A stretch of 64,000 nucleotides of DNA, taken from the NCBI GenBank assembly GCA_963665915.2, contig CAXXSG010000002.1, forward strand, positions 1 to 64,000, read 5' to 3'. The position numbers and the translations under genes were made by a program. How positions within the stretch are numbered: the first letter of the stretch is position 1; the number at the start of each line of letters is the position of its first letter. The stretch comes from JAFGRU01 sp963665915 (GTDB lineage: Bacteria > Desulfobacterota > Desulfuromonadia > Desulfuromonadales > JAAYDE01). The notes beneath the pieces are model-generated. The model had not been told where the DNA came from. It made no database searches and worked only from the letters and a program-made list of their open reading frames with translations. Positions 41,928 through 51,294 of this stretch are shown piece after piece.

Positions 41928-43370
41928 ATGTTCGGCAGTGAGAACGTGCACGTCACCCCGGGAATGCAAAAGTACATCGACCGCAACAACGAGTATCTGG
42001 CCCGCCGGGCGAAGTACATCCGCGATGAGGTCAAAAAGTGGAAGTTCGACACGATTGCCGTGCACGGTCTTTACAACGTCGAGGACGCGATCGAGGACTA
42101 TCAAGGTTCGATTATCGAACCGGTCTTCATGAGCTCTTCGCAGGCTTATCGCGATTCCGACGAGATGGCCGCCGCCCTGGGCTACCTGATTCCCACCTGG
42201 TGCTATTCGCGCATCGCCAATCCCTCGACTTATTACTACGAATGGACGCTCGCGCTGCTTGAAGGCTACGGCTACGATGGCGAAACCGGCTGTTGTTCGA
42301 CCTCGTCCGGCATGGCGGCGATCATGACCGCCGTGCAGCCCTTCCTGGTCCATCGCTCCCACAACAAGCACGAGCCGCGCAACTTCATCGCCACCGCCCA
42401 GTGCTACGGCGGCACGTTCCAGCAGTTCAAAGTCCGCATGGACCAGGAACGCGACATCGAGTGCCGCTGGGTCGAAGATCCGACCGACATTGACCAGTGG
42501 GCCTCGAAAATCGACGAGAACACGCGTTTTCTCTACGGCGAACTGCCGTCGAACCCCGGTCAGGGCTTCTTCGACATCAAGGCGGTGGCCGATCTGGCTC
42601 ACAGCCATAACCTGCCGCTGATCTGCGACGCCACAGTTGCCTCGCCGGCGCTGATGCGGCCGATTTGCCACGGGGCCGACATCGTCATCCAGTCCGCCAC
42701 CAAGAGCCTGACGACCAGCGGCTTCGGCGTCTGCGGCGCCGTGACGGCTCGCAACAATCTCACCACCAACATCGACAACGACGACCTGAAGGCCAACTTC
42801 TCGGCGTACGTCAAATACCTGCCGAATCGCGACTACGGTCCGAACCTGCACCCGATGCAGGCGATCCTCACGCTCAACGACATGCGTACGCTGCGGTCGA
42901 AAATGGACCTGCTCAGCCGCAACACGATGAAGGTCGCGCAGTTCCTCCAGACGCACCCGCAGATTGAGAGCGTGGCGTACCTGGGCCTGCCCGACCACCC
43001 GCTGCACGAGCTGGCCAGCAAGTACATGTGGCTGGTCGACGCTGAGCACGACGATACCTATGGCAAGCCGGTCAACCGCTACGGCCACCTGATGTCGTTC
43101 TGCGTCAAGGGCGGTGCCGAAGGGGCCCGCGCATTCTTCGACGGCCTCAAACGCATCTGGCGAGCGACCGACCTCGGCCGCATCAAGAGCGTCGCGACCA
43201 TCCCCGCCATCAGTACGCACCAGCAGCAGGGCGAGGAAGGCCGCAAACTGGCCCACATCCCGCCGAACATGGTTCGCCTCTGCGTCGGCGGCGAACATCC
43301 GGACGACACGATCGCGGACTTGGATCAGGCGCTGTCACGATTGACGACGAAAGTGGCGGCGGGGGCGTAA
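41928..43370 (+). CDS. long-form Cys/Met metabolism PLP-dependent enzyme
   Basis: A 480-residue relative of cystathionine gamma-synthase and O-acetylhomoserine sulfhydrylase. 'DTIAVHGLYNVEDAIEDYQG' and 'SIIEPVFMSSSQAYRD' are followed by 'PTWCYSRIANPSTYYYEWTL' (Tyr/Arg region), 'CSTSSGMAAIM', 'LPLICDATVASP', the PLP lysine in 'VIQSATKSLTTSGFGVCG', and 'RLCVGGEHPDDTIADLDQAL'. Compared with usual 390-430-residue enzymes it has an extra N-terminal helix and extra loops, so it belongs to a less-studied branch; the substrate is uncertain. ATG 41928 has GGAG seven bases upstream. It is divergent from thrC, so the pair may share homoserine-derived chemistry. Confidence 0.88.
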   Translation: MFGSENVHVTPGMQKYIDRNNEYLARRAKYIRDEVKKWKFDTIAVHGLYNVEDAIEDYQGSIIEPVFMSSSQAYRDSDEMAAALGYLIPTWCYSRIANPSTYYYEWTLALLEGYGYDGETGCCSTSSGMAAIMTAVQPFLVHRSHNKHEPRNFIATAQCYGGTFQQFKVRMDQERDIECRWVEDPTDIDQWASKIDENTRFLYGELPSNPGQGFFDIKAVADLAHSHNLPLICDATVASPALMRPICHGADIVIQSATKSLTTSGFGVCGAVTARNNLTTNIDNDDLKANFSAYVKYLPNRDYGPNLHPMQAILTLNDMRTLRSKMDLLSRNTMKVAQFLQTHPQIESVAYLGLPDHPLHELASKYMWLVDAEHDDTYGKPVNRYGHLMSFCVKGGAEGARAFFDGLKRIWRATDLGRIKSVATIPAISTHQQQGEEGRKLAHIPPNMVRLCVGGEHPDDTIADLDQALSRLTTKVAAGA

Positions 43371-43372
43371 GA

Positions 43373-43518
43373 CAGTTGTCAGTAACCAGTTATCAGTCCT
43401 CACGATGGAGTTGTCAGTAGTCAGTTCTCAGTTATCAGGCATTGGCGAGACGCGTCCCCGAATATCGGAAACCACCCGCCGCCAAAACTGAGCAGTGACA
43501 ACTGATCACTGACAACTC
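43373..43518. repeat. heptad-repeat element with inverted arms
   Basis: The left part (43373-43438) is built of CAGTNNN heptads in two runs (43373-43400 and 43415-43438). The right part (about 43485-43518) carries the same heptads in inverse orientation (ACTG...). About 46 unrelated bases lie between. The arrangement can fold as an imperfect stem and recalls the CAGTTAT/CAGTTGT heptamers known in planctomycete and cyanobacterial intergenic DNA. Confidence 0.8.
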
Positions 43519-43538
43519 CTGCTGTTTTTCGTTATACT
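43509..43538 (+). promoter_or_regulatory. promoter for the 1,049-residue secreted protein
   Basis: CTGACA (43509-43514), provided by the last heptad repeat, and TATACT (43533-43538) are 18 bases apart, 47 bases before the ATG. Confidence 0.55.
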
Positions 43539-43585
43539 AAACTACTTCAAATAGATGCTGTCTCGTCCGCCAGGAGAGGGAAATC

Positions 43586-46500
43586 ATGCTTCGTTGCCGC
43601 CCGATCGCCGGGATCATTCTTGCTAACCTGCTGGTCGCCTCCGCCGTGGCCCAGATCACCATCGGAGCCGGGCCGTGGATCGGGACCGATACCGCTGGGA
43701 ACAGCTACAACGAGGAGTTCCAGGATTGGGTCTATGGCGACCTGCGGGCGCTGGATGGGGCGGGGTCTTCCGTCGGCGGGCGTTACAACCTCAACGACGG
43801 CTACGATGATTCGCGCGACCTGATCGCCTTCTATTCACGCGCGGAGGGCGACAACTACTACTTCCGCGTCGATCTCTATGACCTGGCCCTTTCCGCCGAG
43901 AGCGGCAACCTCGACATCTACGTCGCGATTGACTGCGCCCTCGGCGGCCAGGAGTGGATGCCCGACTACACCGACGTGCGCGTTGATCCGTCGCACGCCT
44001 GGGAAGTCTGCATCAAGCTCTATGACACCGTCAATTACGACGTCAGCGACGCGAATTGGAATTCGATCGGCGGCTTCCTCGGGGCTTACTACCACAGCCA
44101 GATCGACGCGGTCGAATTCGGCATTACCAAGCAGACGCTCTACAACCAGGGCTGGGACGGCAGCAGCGTCATGTACTTCACCGTCATGACTGCCAAGGAC
44201 TCGACCGATCTCACCGGCGGCTACGGCGACACCAGCGATGCCACCGACGCATTCTTTGATGACGGCCGGGGTTTCGACGACGGGGTGATCAACGGCGCGA
44301 TTGCGTCCGACTCGCACACCGGTCGGGCGCAGTACGCGTCGATCGCGCACGGCAATCAGTCGATCAACCAGGCCGAAGACCTGCGCGTTCACATCTTCGA
44401 CCCGACCACGACCAACCAGACCGGTTTCGTCCGCACGCTCGACACGCACGAGATCTTCAATGTCCCGCTCAACATTCACATGAGCGGTTCGCTGATGGTT
44501 GCCAGCAAGTGGGCTGTCGCGCCTCCCGGCGACGATCCGCTCACCGATGGCCCGGCGTTCCTCGCTCGCGTGGCCGAGTTCGTGAACGCCGACCAGGACG
44601 ATGGCCAGCCCGGCTCGCTGATCGGCGGCGTCTTTGCCGAACACATCATGCCGTACTTTGAAGGCGACGTGAACGCCACCAGCATCGAGCTCTTCAACGA
44701 CCTGATGTACGACTACTTCGGCCTTACGCCGGCGGACGTGCAGGTCATGCATACGCCGGAGCGCGTGATCCGTTCGGACTCGACCGGCCGCGACCCGCTC
44801 GACGGCCACACGTTTGAGGACGTCGAGAACAGCAATTATGCGGCGACGGTCATTGACGAAGTCACGCACCTGCACTGGTGGTTCTATTCCGGCGACGCGT
44901 GGAGCGGCTACAACGGCGGCTACGACGCCCCGCACCAGCACAAGCTTCATCTGATCAACGGCGTGTACTGCTTCGCCATCAACGATCGCGAAGACCAGGC
45001 CAAGTTCGGTCCGTACGACGGCGGCATGGCACTCGACACGCGTTACGCGTTGGTCGACAAGGCTTCGCAGGCGGACCAGACGCAGCTCACGCTCGTGTTC
45101 GACGATTGGGAGGCGCTGGCCGGCAAGAGCTTCGATCCGGCCCAGGGCGTGTCGGTCGAGAACAACAACCAGTGGCAATACCAGCAGACCATTCGCTGGG
45201 CCGCGAACCACCCGTGGATCGAGATCGTCAACTTGAAGGAGATTCTCGACCGCGCTACCAATCCGGCCAACGCGCAATACGATTCGAGCTGGGTGATCGA
45301 CCACGGCTACAACTACGACCTGAGCATGCAAACTTACGAGTGGCTCAAGCACGCCTCCGAGAATTCCTACGAATACTGGTACTACAACCATGACAACGGC
45401 TACACCGGCAACGAGCAGAGTTTCCAGGCTTTGGTGCCGGTGCTGCGGGGTGAGCAAGGCGACTACCACCGCCGCTTCCCCGGCGCCGAGCCATGGGACA
45501 ACGTCTCCGCCCGTGACAAGGACGAGGACGACGGGGCGATCTTCCTGCCCAGCGAGAAGATTCACGGTGACATGGCGGCTCCGGGCACGCTGATGTACGA
45601 CGCCTGGGACGCGATCGCCGACGCGCCTGCCGGCGCGCTCAAACGCATCGCCGAATACGCGTTTGTGAACCTGATCTACGAGACGGCGTGGCACGAGGAA
45701 GACTACGGCGCGACGTATCACTATCAGGGTACGAGTTACGGCACGCCGTGGCCGGTGCCCGATCCGACCTGGGACGGCTTGAACACCTGGGCCCTGCGGC
45801 TGCAAAACCACGTTCGTGGTGTGGGCATGATCGCCGCCGCCGCCCAGTGGGCCGGCGACGTGCAGGCCGGGCTGATCGGCCCGCAAGCGGTCGCCACGTC
45901 AGTCGATCTCGACCAGGACGGCCAGGACGAATACGTGCTTTATAACAACCGCGTGTACGTGGTGTTCGAGCGGTGGGGCGGCCGGCTTGTGCATGGCTTC
46001 GCGATGGATGAGGCCACGGGCGATGCGCTCCAGGTGCTGGGAACGCCGCTCGTCAATCCGTCCGAGCCCGGCGAGGAAGAACGTGTCGGCACGAGCGCGA
46101 ACCGGTGCAGCACGTTCAAGGACATGAACACTGCTTACGTTGATGCAACGTATCTGGCCACGCTCGGCAGTGGCGAGATTCTGCTGACGTCGCCGAACAG
46201 CACGGTTACCAAGACGATCTCGCTGCCCGCGGGCAGTGCTACGCTCGAAGCCTATTACACCAATGGCACCGGTAGCGATCATTATGTCCGTATCGGTGCC
46301 TCGCCGAACCTGGAAGACCTGATCGCCCACGGCCGCGACAATCTCAGCGTGACGCAGACGGCGGATTACTACCGCCTGCAAAACGCCGCCGGCGGATTCG
46401 TCCGCGTCTTTTTCGGCAGCGCCGGCCTCAACACGACGCCCGCCGATGCGGGTTACGAGAACCGCGAACTGGCCCTGGCCGAGCAGATCGAAGTCTTTGG

Positions 46501-46735
46501 CGGCAGTGCGTTCGACTTCGCCGTGCAGATCGGCACGAGCATGTTCGACGTGGATGCCAACGGCGACGTGGATCTCAGCGACGCCAACGCCATCGCCCTG
46601 TGTCTGGACGGCCCGGACAACGCCATCCCCGGCGGATGTGCCAGCGACGCGACGCTGATCGACTGGGATCAGGACACTGATCTCGATATGACCGACGTCG
46701 CGGAATTGCAGGTCCTATTCACCGGAATCCGCTAG
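43586..46735 (+). CDS. large secreted protein with dockerin-like C-terminus, possible carbohydrate-active enzyme
   Basis: 1,049 residues with signal peptide MLRCRPIAGIILANLLVASA ending 'VAQ'. The first about 230 residues resemble glucodextranase-like surface domains ('NYYFRVDLYDLAL', 'LDIYVAIDCALGG'). The central 250-760 region, with 'VTHLHWWFYSGDAWSGYNGG', 'PHQHKLHLINGVYCFAIND' and 'IEIVNLKEILDRA', vaguely recalls GH57-type barrels but I cannot identify it firmly. The end ('FDVDANGDVDLSDANAIALC' and 'IDWDQDTDLDMTDVAELQVL') is a dockerin/EF-hand-like pair. AGGAGAGGG precedes the ATG. Very high Asp and Trp/Tyr content suggests a calcium-rich extracellular protein. Function otherwise unknown. 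Confidence 0.75.
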   Translation: MLRCRPIAGIILANLLVASAVAQITIGAGPWIGTDTAGNSYNEEFQDWVYGDLRALDGAGSSVGGRYNLNDGYDDSRDLIAFYSRAEGDNYYFRVDLYDLALSAESGNLDIYVAIDCALGGQEWMPDYTDVRVDPSHAWEVCIKLYDTVNYDVSDANWNSIGGFLGAYYHSQIDAVEFGITKQTLYNQGWDGSSVMYFTVMTAKDSTDLTGGYGDTSDATDAFFDDGRGFDDGVINGAIASDSHTGRAQYASIAHGNQSINQAEDLRVHIFDPTTTNQTGFVRTLDTHEIFNVPLNIHMSGSLMVASKWAVAPPGDDPLTDGPAFLARVAEFVNADQDDGQPGSLIGGVFAEHIMPYFEGDVNATSIELFNDLMYDYFGLTPADVQVMHTPERVIRSDSTGRDPLDGHTFEDVENSNYAATVIDEVTHLHWWFYSGDAWSGYNGGYDAPHQHKLHLINGVYCFAINDREDQAKFGPYDGGMALDTRYALVDKASQADQTQLTLVFDDWEALAGKSFDPAQGVSVENNNQWQYQQTIRWAANHPWIEIVNLKEILDRATNPANAQYDSSWVIDHGYNYDLSMQTYEWLKHASENSYEYWYYNHDNGYTGNEQSFQALVPVLRGEQGDYHRRFPGAEPWDNVSARDKDEDDGAIFLPSEKIHGDMAAPGTLMYDAWDAIADAPAGALKRIAEYAFVNLIYETAWHEEDYGATYHYQGTSYGTPWPVPDPTWDGLNTWALRLQNHVRGVGMIAAAAQWAGDVQAGLIGPQAVATSVDLDQDGQDEYVLYNNRVYVVFERWGGRLVHGFAMDEATGDALQVLGTPLVNPSEPGEEERVGTSANRCSTFKDMNTAYVDATYLATLGSGEILLTSPNSTVTKTISLPAGSATLEAYYTNGTGSDHYVRIGASPNLEDLIAHGRDNLSVTQTADYYRLQNAAGGFVRVFFGSAGLNTTPADAGYENRELALAEQIEVFGGSAFDFAVQIGTSMFDVDANGDVDLSDANAIALCLDGPDNAIPGGCASDATLIDWDQDTDLDMTDVAELQVLFTGIR

Positions 46736-47052
46736 GTCGCGTGCCCCGGGGTTCACCCTGGGGGACGGACAGATAGCCGAGAAGCGTCAGATTCGTAGCG
46801 GCCGAGGTTTGCTTGGCCGCTCCATGGTTTTGCGGCTGCGGATTTGTTGCCAAGCCCAACCTGCCTCGACTTCGTACGCGAGAGTGACCGCTCCTTAACA
46901 GTCGCGGTTCTGAATTGGGGGGAGCAATTGCTGGTGGCAGCTAGTGGCAGCTGGTGGCAGCTAGCGGCACTTGGCGGCACCTGGCCGCACTTGGTTACGT
47001 CTGGGGCCACGTCTGGCCACGTCTGGCTACGTCTGGCCGCGCGAGCCTACGC
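46736..47052. repeat. intergenic region with REP-like palindrome and decamer tandem array
   Basis: This 317-bp gap separates two convergent genes. A palindrome at 46797-46821 (AGCGGCC ... GGCCGCT) resembles 40050-40073. From about 46931 to 47040 the sequence keeps a 10-bp register: CTGGTGGCAG, CTAGTGGCAG, CTGGTGGCAG, CTAGCGGCAC, TTGGCGGCAC, CTGGCCGCAC and further diverged units, with one 2-base slip near 47010. No gene is visible. Confidence 0.8.
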
Positions 47053-48243
47053 CTACCCTTTCCCGAAAAACGCATCCATCAACGTATGCCCCGGGTCGAC
47101 AAGATACCCGCCCGCCACGGCGTCCTTTTCCGTAAATGGCCGTTGCTCCACCGGCGCGATTGCTGATCCGGCAAAGCACACCGGCGGCGGCGTGGCGTCG
47201 TGGGCCGTCGTCGCGCAGGGCGTCGGATGGTCCGGGGCGACCATGATGCGCCAGTCATCATGCTTGCGCACCGCTTCAAGCAGCGGCCCGACGACGTGCT
47301 CGTCGACCTGCTCGAGTGCTTTGATCTTCTCCGCCGCGCTGCCCAAATGCCCCGCCTCGTCCGGTGCCTCGATGTGCGCCACGACCAGGTCGTAATCCTC
47401 AAGTGCCTTTACCGCCGCCGCGCCCTTGCCAGCGTAGTTCGTATCGAGGTATCCAGTCGCGCCCTCGACCTCGATCAACTTCATCCCCATGCTGACGGCC
47501 AAGCCGCGAATAATGTCCACGCCCGTGATCACCACACCCGCAGGTCCGTATTTCGTCGCAAACGGCTCCAACGCCGTCGGTCGCCCCTGGCCCCACAGCC
47601 AGATGTGCGTCACCGGCGGCCGCCCCTCGCGCTCGCGCACCTTGTTCACTTCATGCCCGGCCAGCCATTCCGCCGCCCGCACCATCATGGCGCGAATCCG
47701 ATCCTGCCCGTCGCCCCGCGGCAGATGTTCGGCCACGAGCTCATTGGGAATGTCGTGCGGCGGTGCGGACTTCAACTTCATGCCCGTCGCCGCCGAGGCA
47801 ATCATCAAATTCCGATACGAGACGCCCGCGAAGAACCGGCAGGGCTCATCCGCGAACAGCTCGTTCAAGCCCGCGATCAGCGTTTCCGCCTCGTCCTGAT
47901 GAATGTGATTGGCCGTGAAGTCCTTCATACGCTCGTCTTGAATCGTGACGAAGTTGCAGCGGAAGATCAGCTCGTCTGCACCGGCCGAGAGCCCGCGTGC
48001 CGCCGCCTCGATCGGCGCCCGCCCGTCGTAGTACTTGTGCGGGTCGTAGCCGAACAGCGACAGCGTCGCCACGTCCGTGCCCGGCACGAATCCTTCCGGC
48101 ACCGTCAGCACGCGGCCCAGCCGCCCGTTGGTCGAGATCCAATCCGTGTGGGGAATGTTGGCGGCTTCCAGCGGCGTACGCCCGCCTAGCTGCGCTAGCG
48201 GCTCATCCGCGGCACCGTCCGGCAGAACAATCACAGTCTTCAT
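47053..48243 (-). CDS. apgM: cofactor-independent phosphoglycerate mutase, archaeal-type
   Basis: A 396-residue glycolytic enzyme interconverting 3- and 2-phosphoglycerate, of the ApgM branch of the alkaline phosphatase superfamily. 'KTVIVLPDGAADEPLAQLGG' and 'RTPLEAANIPHTD' (N-terminal metal Asp), 'PGTDVATLSLFGYDP' (nucleophilic region T-D-V-A), 'WLWGQGRPTALEPFATKYG', 'DLVVAHIEAPDEAGHLG' and 'IMVAPDHPTPCATTAHDATP' (metal Asp-His) are all present. ATG 48243 follows GAGGGTGG; a GTG nine bases upstream is less likely. Despite the archaeal name, bacterial ApgM enzymes are common in deep-branching phyla. Confidence 0.92.
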   Translation of the reverse strand: MKTVIVLPDGAADEPLAQLGGRTPLEAANIPHTDWISTNGRLGRVLTVPEGFVPGTDVATLSLFGYDPHKYYDGRAPIEAAARGLSAGADELIFRCNFVTIQDERMKDFTANHIHQDEAETLIAGLNELFADEPCRFFAGVSYRNLMIASAATGMKLKSAPPHDIPNELVAEHLPRGDGQDRIRAMMVRAAEWLAGHEVNKVREREGRPPVTHIWLWGQGRPTALEPFATKYGPAGVVITGVDIIRGLAVSMGMKLIEVEGATGYLDTNYAGKGAAAVKALEDYDLVVAHIEAPDEAGHLGSAAEKIKALEQVDEHVVGPLLEAVRKHDDWRIMVAPDHPTPCATTAHDATPPPVCFAGSAIAPVEQRPFTEKDAVAGGYLVDPGHTLMDAFFGKG

Positions 48244-48353
48244 AACGGCCACCCTCGCTTCGCGTTCACGTGAGGCTCACGATTATATCGGCAAGTACAC
48301 GCGCCAGCATTGTGAGGAACGCTTTGCACGCCAGCATGTTCCGCGCAAAAGGA

Positions 48354-48383
48354 AACGCCGCGGAGCCAAAACACCGCGGCGTT
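48354..48383 (-). terminator. hairpin terminator after the M12-like metalloprotease gene
   Basis: A perfect 10-bp stem (48354-48363 with 48374-48383) with a 10-base loop; on the minus strand it is followed by TTCCTTTTG. It lies 100 bases beyond the protease stop codon at 48483. Confidence 0.65.
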
Positions 48384-48482
48384 CACCCGGGAGCAGGGTT
48401 TTCGGTATCACCACCGCCGCGCAACTTCGCTGGTCGGCATTAGCCGGTTCGCTGCGGTGGATACCGGGCTTCGCGTTTCTAT

Positions 48483-50930
48483 TTACCGCGTCGGGCAGCT
48501 CTGACCGTAGACGGCCAGCAATTGCTGAAGATCGTTCAGATCCACGTCGCCGTCGCCGTCAAAGTCGCCGTCCGTGGCGGACAGGCCGCTTTGCCCGTAG
48601 TTGCCGAGCAACAGTTGCAGGTCCGCCAGGTCGATCAGGCCGGTGCTGTCCAGGTCTTCCGGACAATTGTTCGTGCCTTCCTGGACGGTCAGCGTCATTG
48701 TGTCCGAGATTGTGACACACCCATATGCCGAAGTAATTACGCAGTCGTAACTGCCGGCGTCGGTCAAGGCCGCCGAACTGATCGACAGCGTAGCGGTGCT
48801 CGCACCGGAAATCGTGCCGCCGTCGGAAAGCGGGCTACCTTCGTACTGCCAGGCAAACGTGTAGCTGCCCGTGTCGTCGGTGACCACGCTGATCTCCACG
48901 GCCGCGGCTTCGCTCACCGTCTGGTCGGCGGGTTGATCGCTGATCAGGGGCAGCGGGCCGACGGTAATCTGGTAGTTGTCCGACACGGCCGGGCAATCCA
49001 GATACGCGTCGCTGACGAGACAGTTGTAATCCGCGCCGGAGTCGCCAGGCTCGGCGCCAAGAATGCCGAGCATGCTGGTCTGCGCGCCGGTAATGTGAAC
49101 GCCATCGTTGACCAGGTCGGTCGTTCCGCGACGCCACTGATACGTCGGGAGTTCGGTGTCGGCCTCAACGCGCAGGATGAAGAGATCGCCTTCGCACACG
49201 GTCTGCTCCAGCGGCGAGAGCATCGTTACGCCCGGCGCCTGGCATGTGTTATCGATAATGCGAACGGAGTAATCTTCGACCTCGCCATAGCTGGTTGTGC
49301 CGCAGGCGCTGACGGTCGGATCCTGCTGCCCGTCCTGAATGCGAACGCGCATCCGCGTATAGCCTTCCAACGCGACGCCCTGCACCGGCGAGATGGTTAC
49401 CGTGTACGGCCCGCTGCCGGACCAACCGGTGGTGATGGTCTCGTCTGCGTCGTCGAAGTCCTCATCCTGGTTCCAGTCGATCCAGACGCCACCAAGATCG
49501 GTGCTGTCCGCCGACCCGAGCATCACCGTCAGCGAGTAATCGCTGCCGACCTCGATGTTGGTGGTGTAGTACGTGTAGTCGGTGTAGCTGTCTGAGCTGG
49601 TCGAGTTGTTGATCGAGCCGAGCGTTACGTTGGCAATGTACTCATCGGCGGTGCTCGATGCGCCGGCTGCGCAGTACACCAGCGTGCTGCCGCCCGCATC
49701 GAGGCAGCCCTGATGCCCGTTGCGATAGCTGACAATGTCCGGAACCGTGTAAGTCGGGTGGAACTGGTTCGAACAGGTCAGGCTGGGGTTCATCGTGTAG
49801 GAAGTGCAAGTGCAGTGGTTCGCACTCCAGTTGTGGCCGATCTCGTGAGCCGAAAGATCGGTCGAGCACGAGAGACTACCGCAGCAGCTCGATTGCACGA
49901 CCGAGTAACCGTAGTTCGTACACACCGCGCCGACCCAGGCGATGCCGATCACGCTGCCCGAGAGGTTGCGGTTCGTAAACAGCTCGGCGATGTCGCGTAC
50001 GATATTGCTGTGGTTGGCGATCCATTCAGAGCGGAACTCGCTGAGCAGTGCGCTGGAATCGCTGGTCGTGTACGGATTGGCCGCCAACGAACTGCGCACG
50101 ATGATCGCCGTAATCTGGTGCGTGATCTCGACGTCGCGTTCGTACTGCACGTTCATCGTATTGATCACGTTATTGATGCGCGTCTCGACCGCCGAAACGT
50201 CGTAGCCATAGCGCTGATAGAACTGGTAGTCCGCATCGCATGCCAGGTCCGCGATGCACAACACGCCGTCGCCGCACGCGTCGCGTGTGACGAAGCCGCC
50301 ATCGTTATCGCCCGGCTCCGGATGCGTCAGCAGGTCCGCTCCGCACGACAGCCCCGAGGGGATCACATCGTCGCGGTGGTACACGGCGTGATCGGTCGCG
50401 GCGGCACCTTCGACGCGTCCTGCAATCGGCTCGATCCAGTATTCGCCGATCGACGGATCATCAAACAGCACGCGCGCATACAGCCCGTCTTCCAGCAGTG
50501 AAGCCGCGACGGTTGTGCCGGGCAGTTCAATCACCTGGCCGCGCAGCGTGCGTTCGGCGGTTGGCGTGGCGTCCTGCAAACTGCCGTCGTCAACCTGCAC
50601 GAGCAACTGGTAACCCGGCGCCCGGACCGAATGTGGATGCAGTTCCAAAGTGAACCACTCGCCGCTGAGCGGTACGCCCACGTAGATGCGCTCGTCGATT
50701 CCCGTCGGCAGATCCAGAGCCGCGACCTCGCAATGCGTCAGGTTGAGTGCGGCGTTGGTGCGCGTTGCCACGTCGCCCGCACCGGCCAGAACGCCGCTTG
50801 CGGCAACGTGCTGCTGATCAACGCGGTCGATAGCTTGCGCGACACGCGGGAGCATTGTCAGCGCCAGCAACGTGACTCCGCCCAGCAGCAACGGACGACT
50901 GAGTTTCCTCAAGATGGTCTTTGATTGCAT
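48483..50930 (-). CDS. secreted metalloprotease (reprolysin-like) with GEVED, Ig-like and dockerin-like domains
   Basis: 815 residues. Signal peptide up to about residue 33, a propeptide-like region to about 210, and a metzincin zinc site 'AHEIGHNWSANHC' (HExxHxxxxxH, H362-H372) in a Cys-rich setting, like ADAM/reprolysin proteases. A GEVED domain ends in 'YGEVEDYSVRI' (about 545-560). Two Ig-like domains ('YQWRRGTTDLVNDG' and 'FAWQYEGSPLSDGG') follow. The C-terminus has two dockerin-like repeats: 'DLDSTGLIDLADLQLLLGNY' and 'DFDGDGDVDLNDLQQLLAVY'. The Met-turn of metzincins ('TMNPSL') follows the zinc site. It is probably a secreted or cell-surface protease; the substrate is unknown. Confidence 0.87.
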   Translation of the reverse strand: MQSKTILRKLSRPLLLGGVTLLALTMLPRVAQAIDRVDQQHVAASGVLAGAGDVATRTNAALNLTHCEVAALDLPTGIDERIYVGVPLSGEWFTLELHPHSVRAPGYQLLVQVDDGSLQDATPTAERTLRGQVIELPGTTVAASLLEDGLYARVLFDDPSIGEYWIEPIAGRVEGAAATDHAVYHRDDVIPSGLSCGADLLTHPEPGDNDGGFVTRDACGDGVLCIADLACDADYQFYQRYGYDVSAVETRINNVINTMNVQYERDVEITHQITAIIVRSSLAANPYTTSDSSALLSEFRSEWIANHSNIVRDIAELFTNRNLSGSVIGIAWVGAVCTNYGYSVVQSSCCGSLSCSTDLSAHEIGHNWSANHCTCTSYTMNPSLTCSNQFHPTYTVPDIVSYRNGHQGCLDAGGSTLVYCAAGASSTADEYIANVTLGSINNSTSSDSYTDYTYYTTNIEVGSDYSLTVMLGSADSTDLGGVWIDWNQDEDFDDADETITTGWSGSGPYTVTISPVQGVALEGYTRMRVRIQDGQQDPTVSACGTTSYGEVEDYSVRIIDNTCQAPGVTMLSPLEQTVCEGDLFILRVEADTELPTYQWRRGTTDLVNDGVHITGAQTSMLGILGAEPGDSGADYNCLVSDAYLDCPAVSDNYQITVGPLPLISDQPADQTVSEAAAVEISVVTDDTGSYTFAWQYEGSPLSDGGTISGASTATLSISSAALTDAGSYDCVITSAYGCVTISDTMTLTVQEGTNNCPEDLDSTGLIDLADLQLLLGNYGQSGLSATDGDFDGDGDVDLNDLQQLLAVYGQSCPTR

Positions 50931-51294
50931 TTTGAATTCAGCTCCCAGCGTGAATGCATCCTGTTTGCGCGACTATGAACAAGCGTGCGTATCGACACAC
51001 GAGTACGATGAGCGAGATTGCTGCGACTGTGTTCGTTCGGCGTCAGGGATAGGTCAGGCCGAATATGGGCTTTCGGCGGCGCGAGTCACGCTTGCTAACA
51101 TGTGCTCTCTCCCAGTCCGGACTCGCGCATAAGATGATTTGCGCGTCCGCAGCGAAGTCAAGTAAACGCGGGCTACTTGTCCCATAATTCCGGCTGATCC
51201 GGCCGAGCGCGAGTGCGATCACAAAAAGTGACGCCGCCGGCACAAGTACCGGCGGCGTAATCGCTCCAGGTCGTGATTCGTTTCGCAGGCGATC
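50931..51294. other. intergenic region between the two metalloprotease genes, with terminator
   Basis: This 364-bp gap holds the promoter side of the 48483-50930 gene and the 3' end of the 51295-54279 gene, both leftward. Apart from the hairpin at 51231-51258, I see no gene and no convincing repeat. Confidence 0.45.
51223..51258 (-). terminator. rho-independent terminator after the M36-like protease gene
   Basis: A perfect 10-bp stem (51231-51240 with 51249-51258) with an 8-base loop is followed on the minus strand by TCACTTTTTG, 37 bases past the stop codon. Confidence 0.8.

Noticed and set aside
43835..45886. A 683-residue leftward open frame
   Set aside because: It is a mirror of the secreted-protein gene, dominated by Val, Arg and Asp; no start signal or homology.
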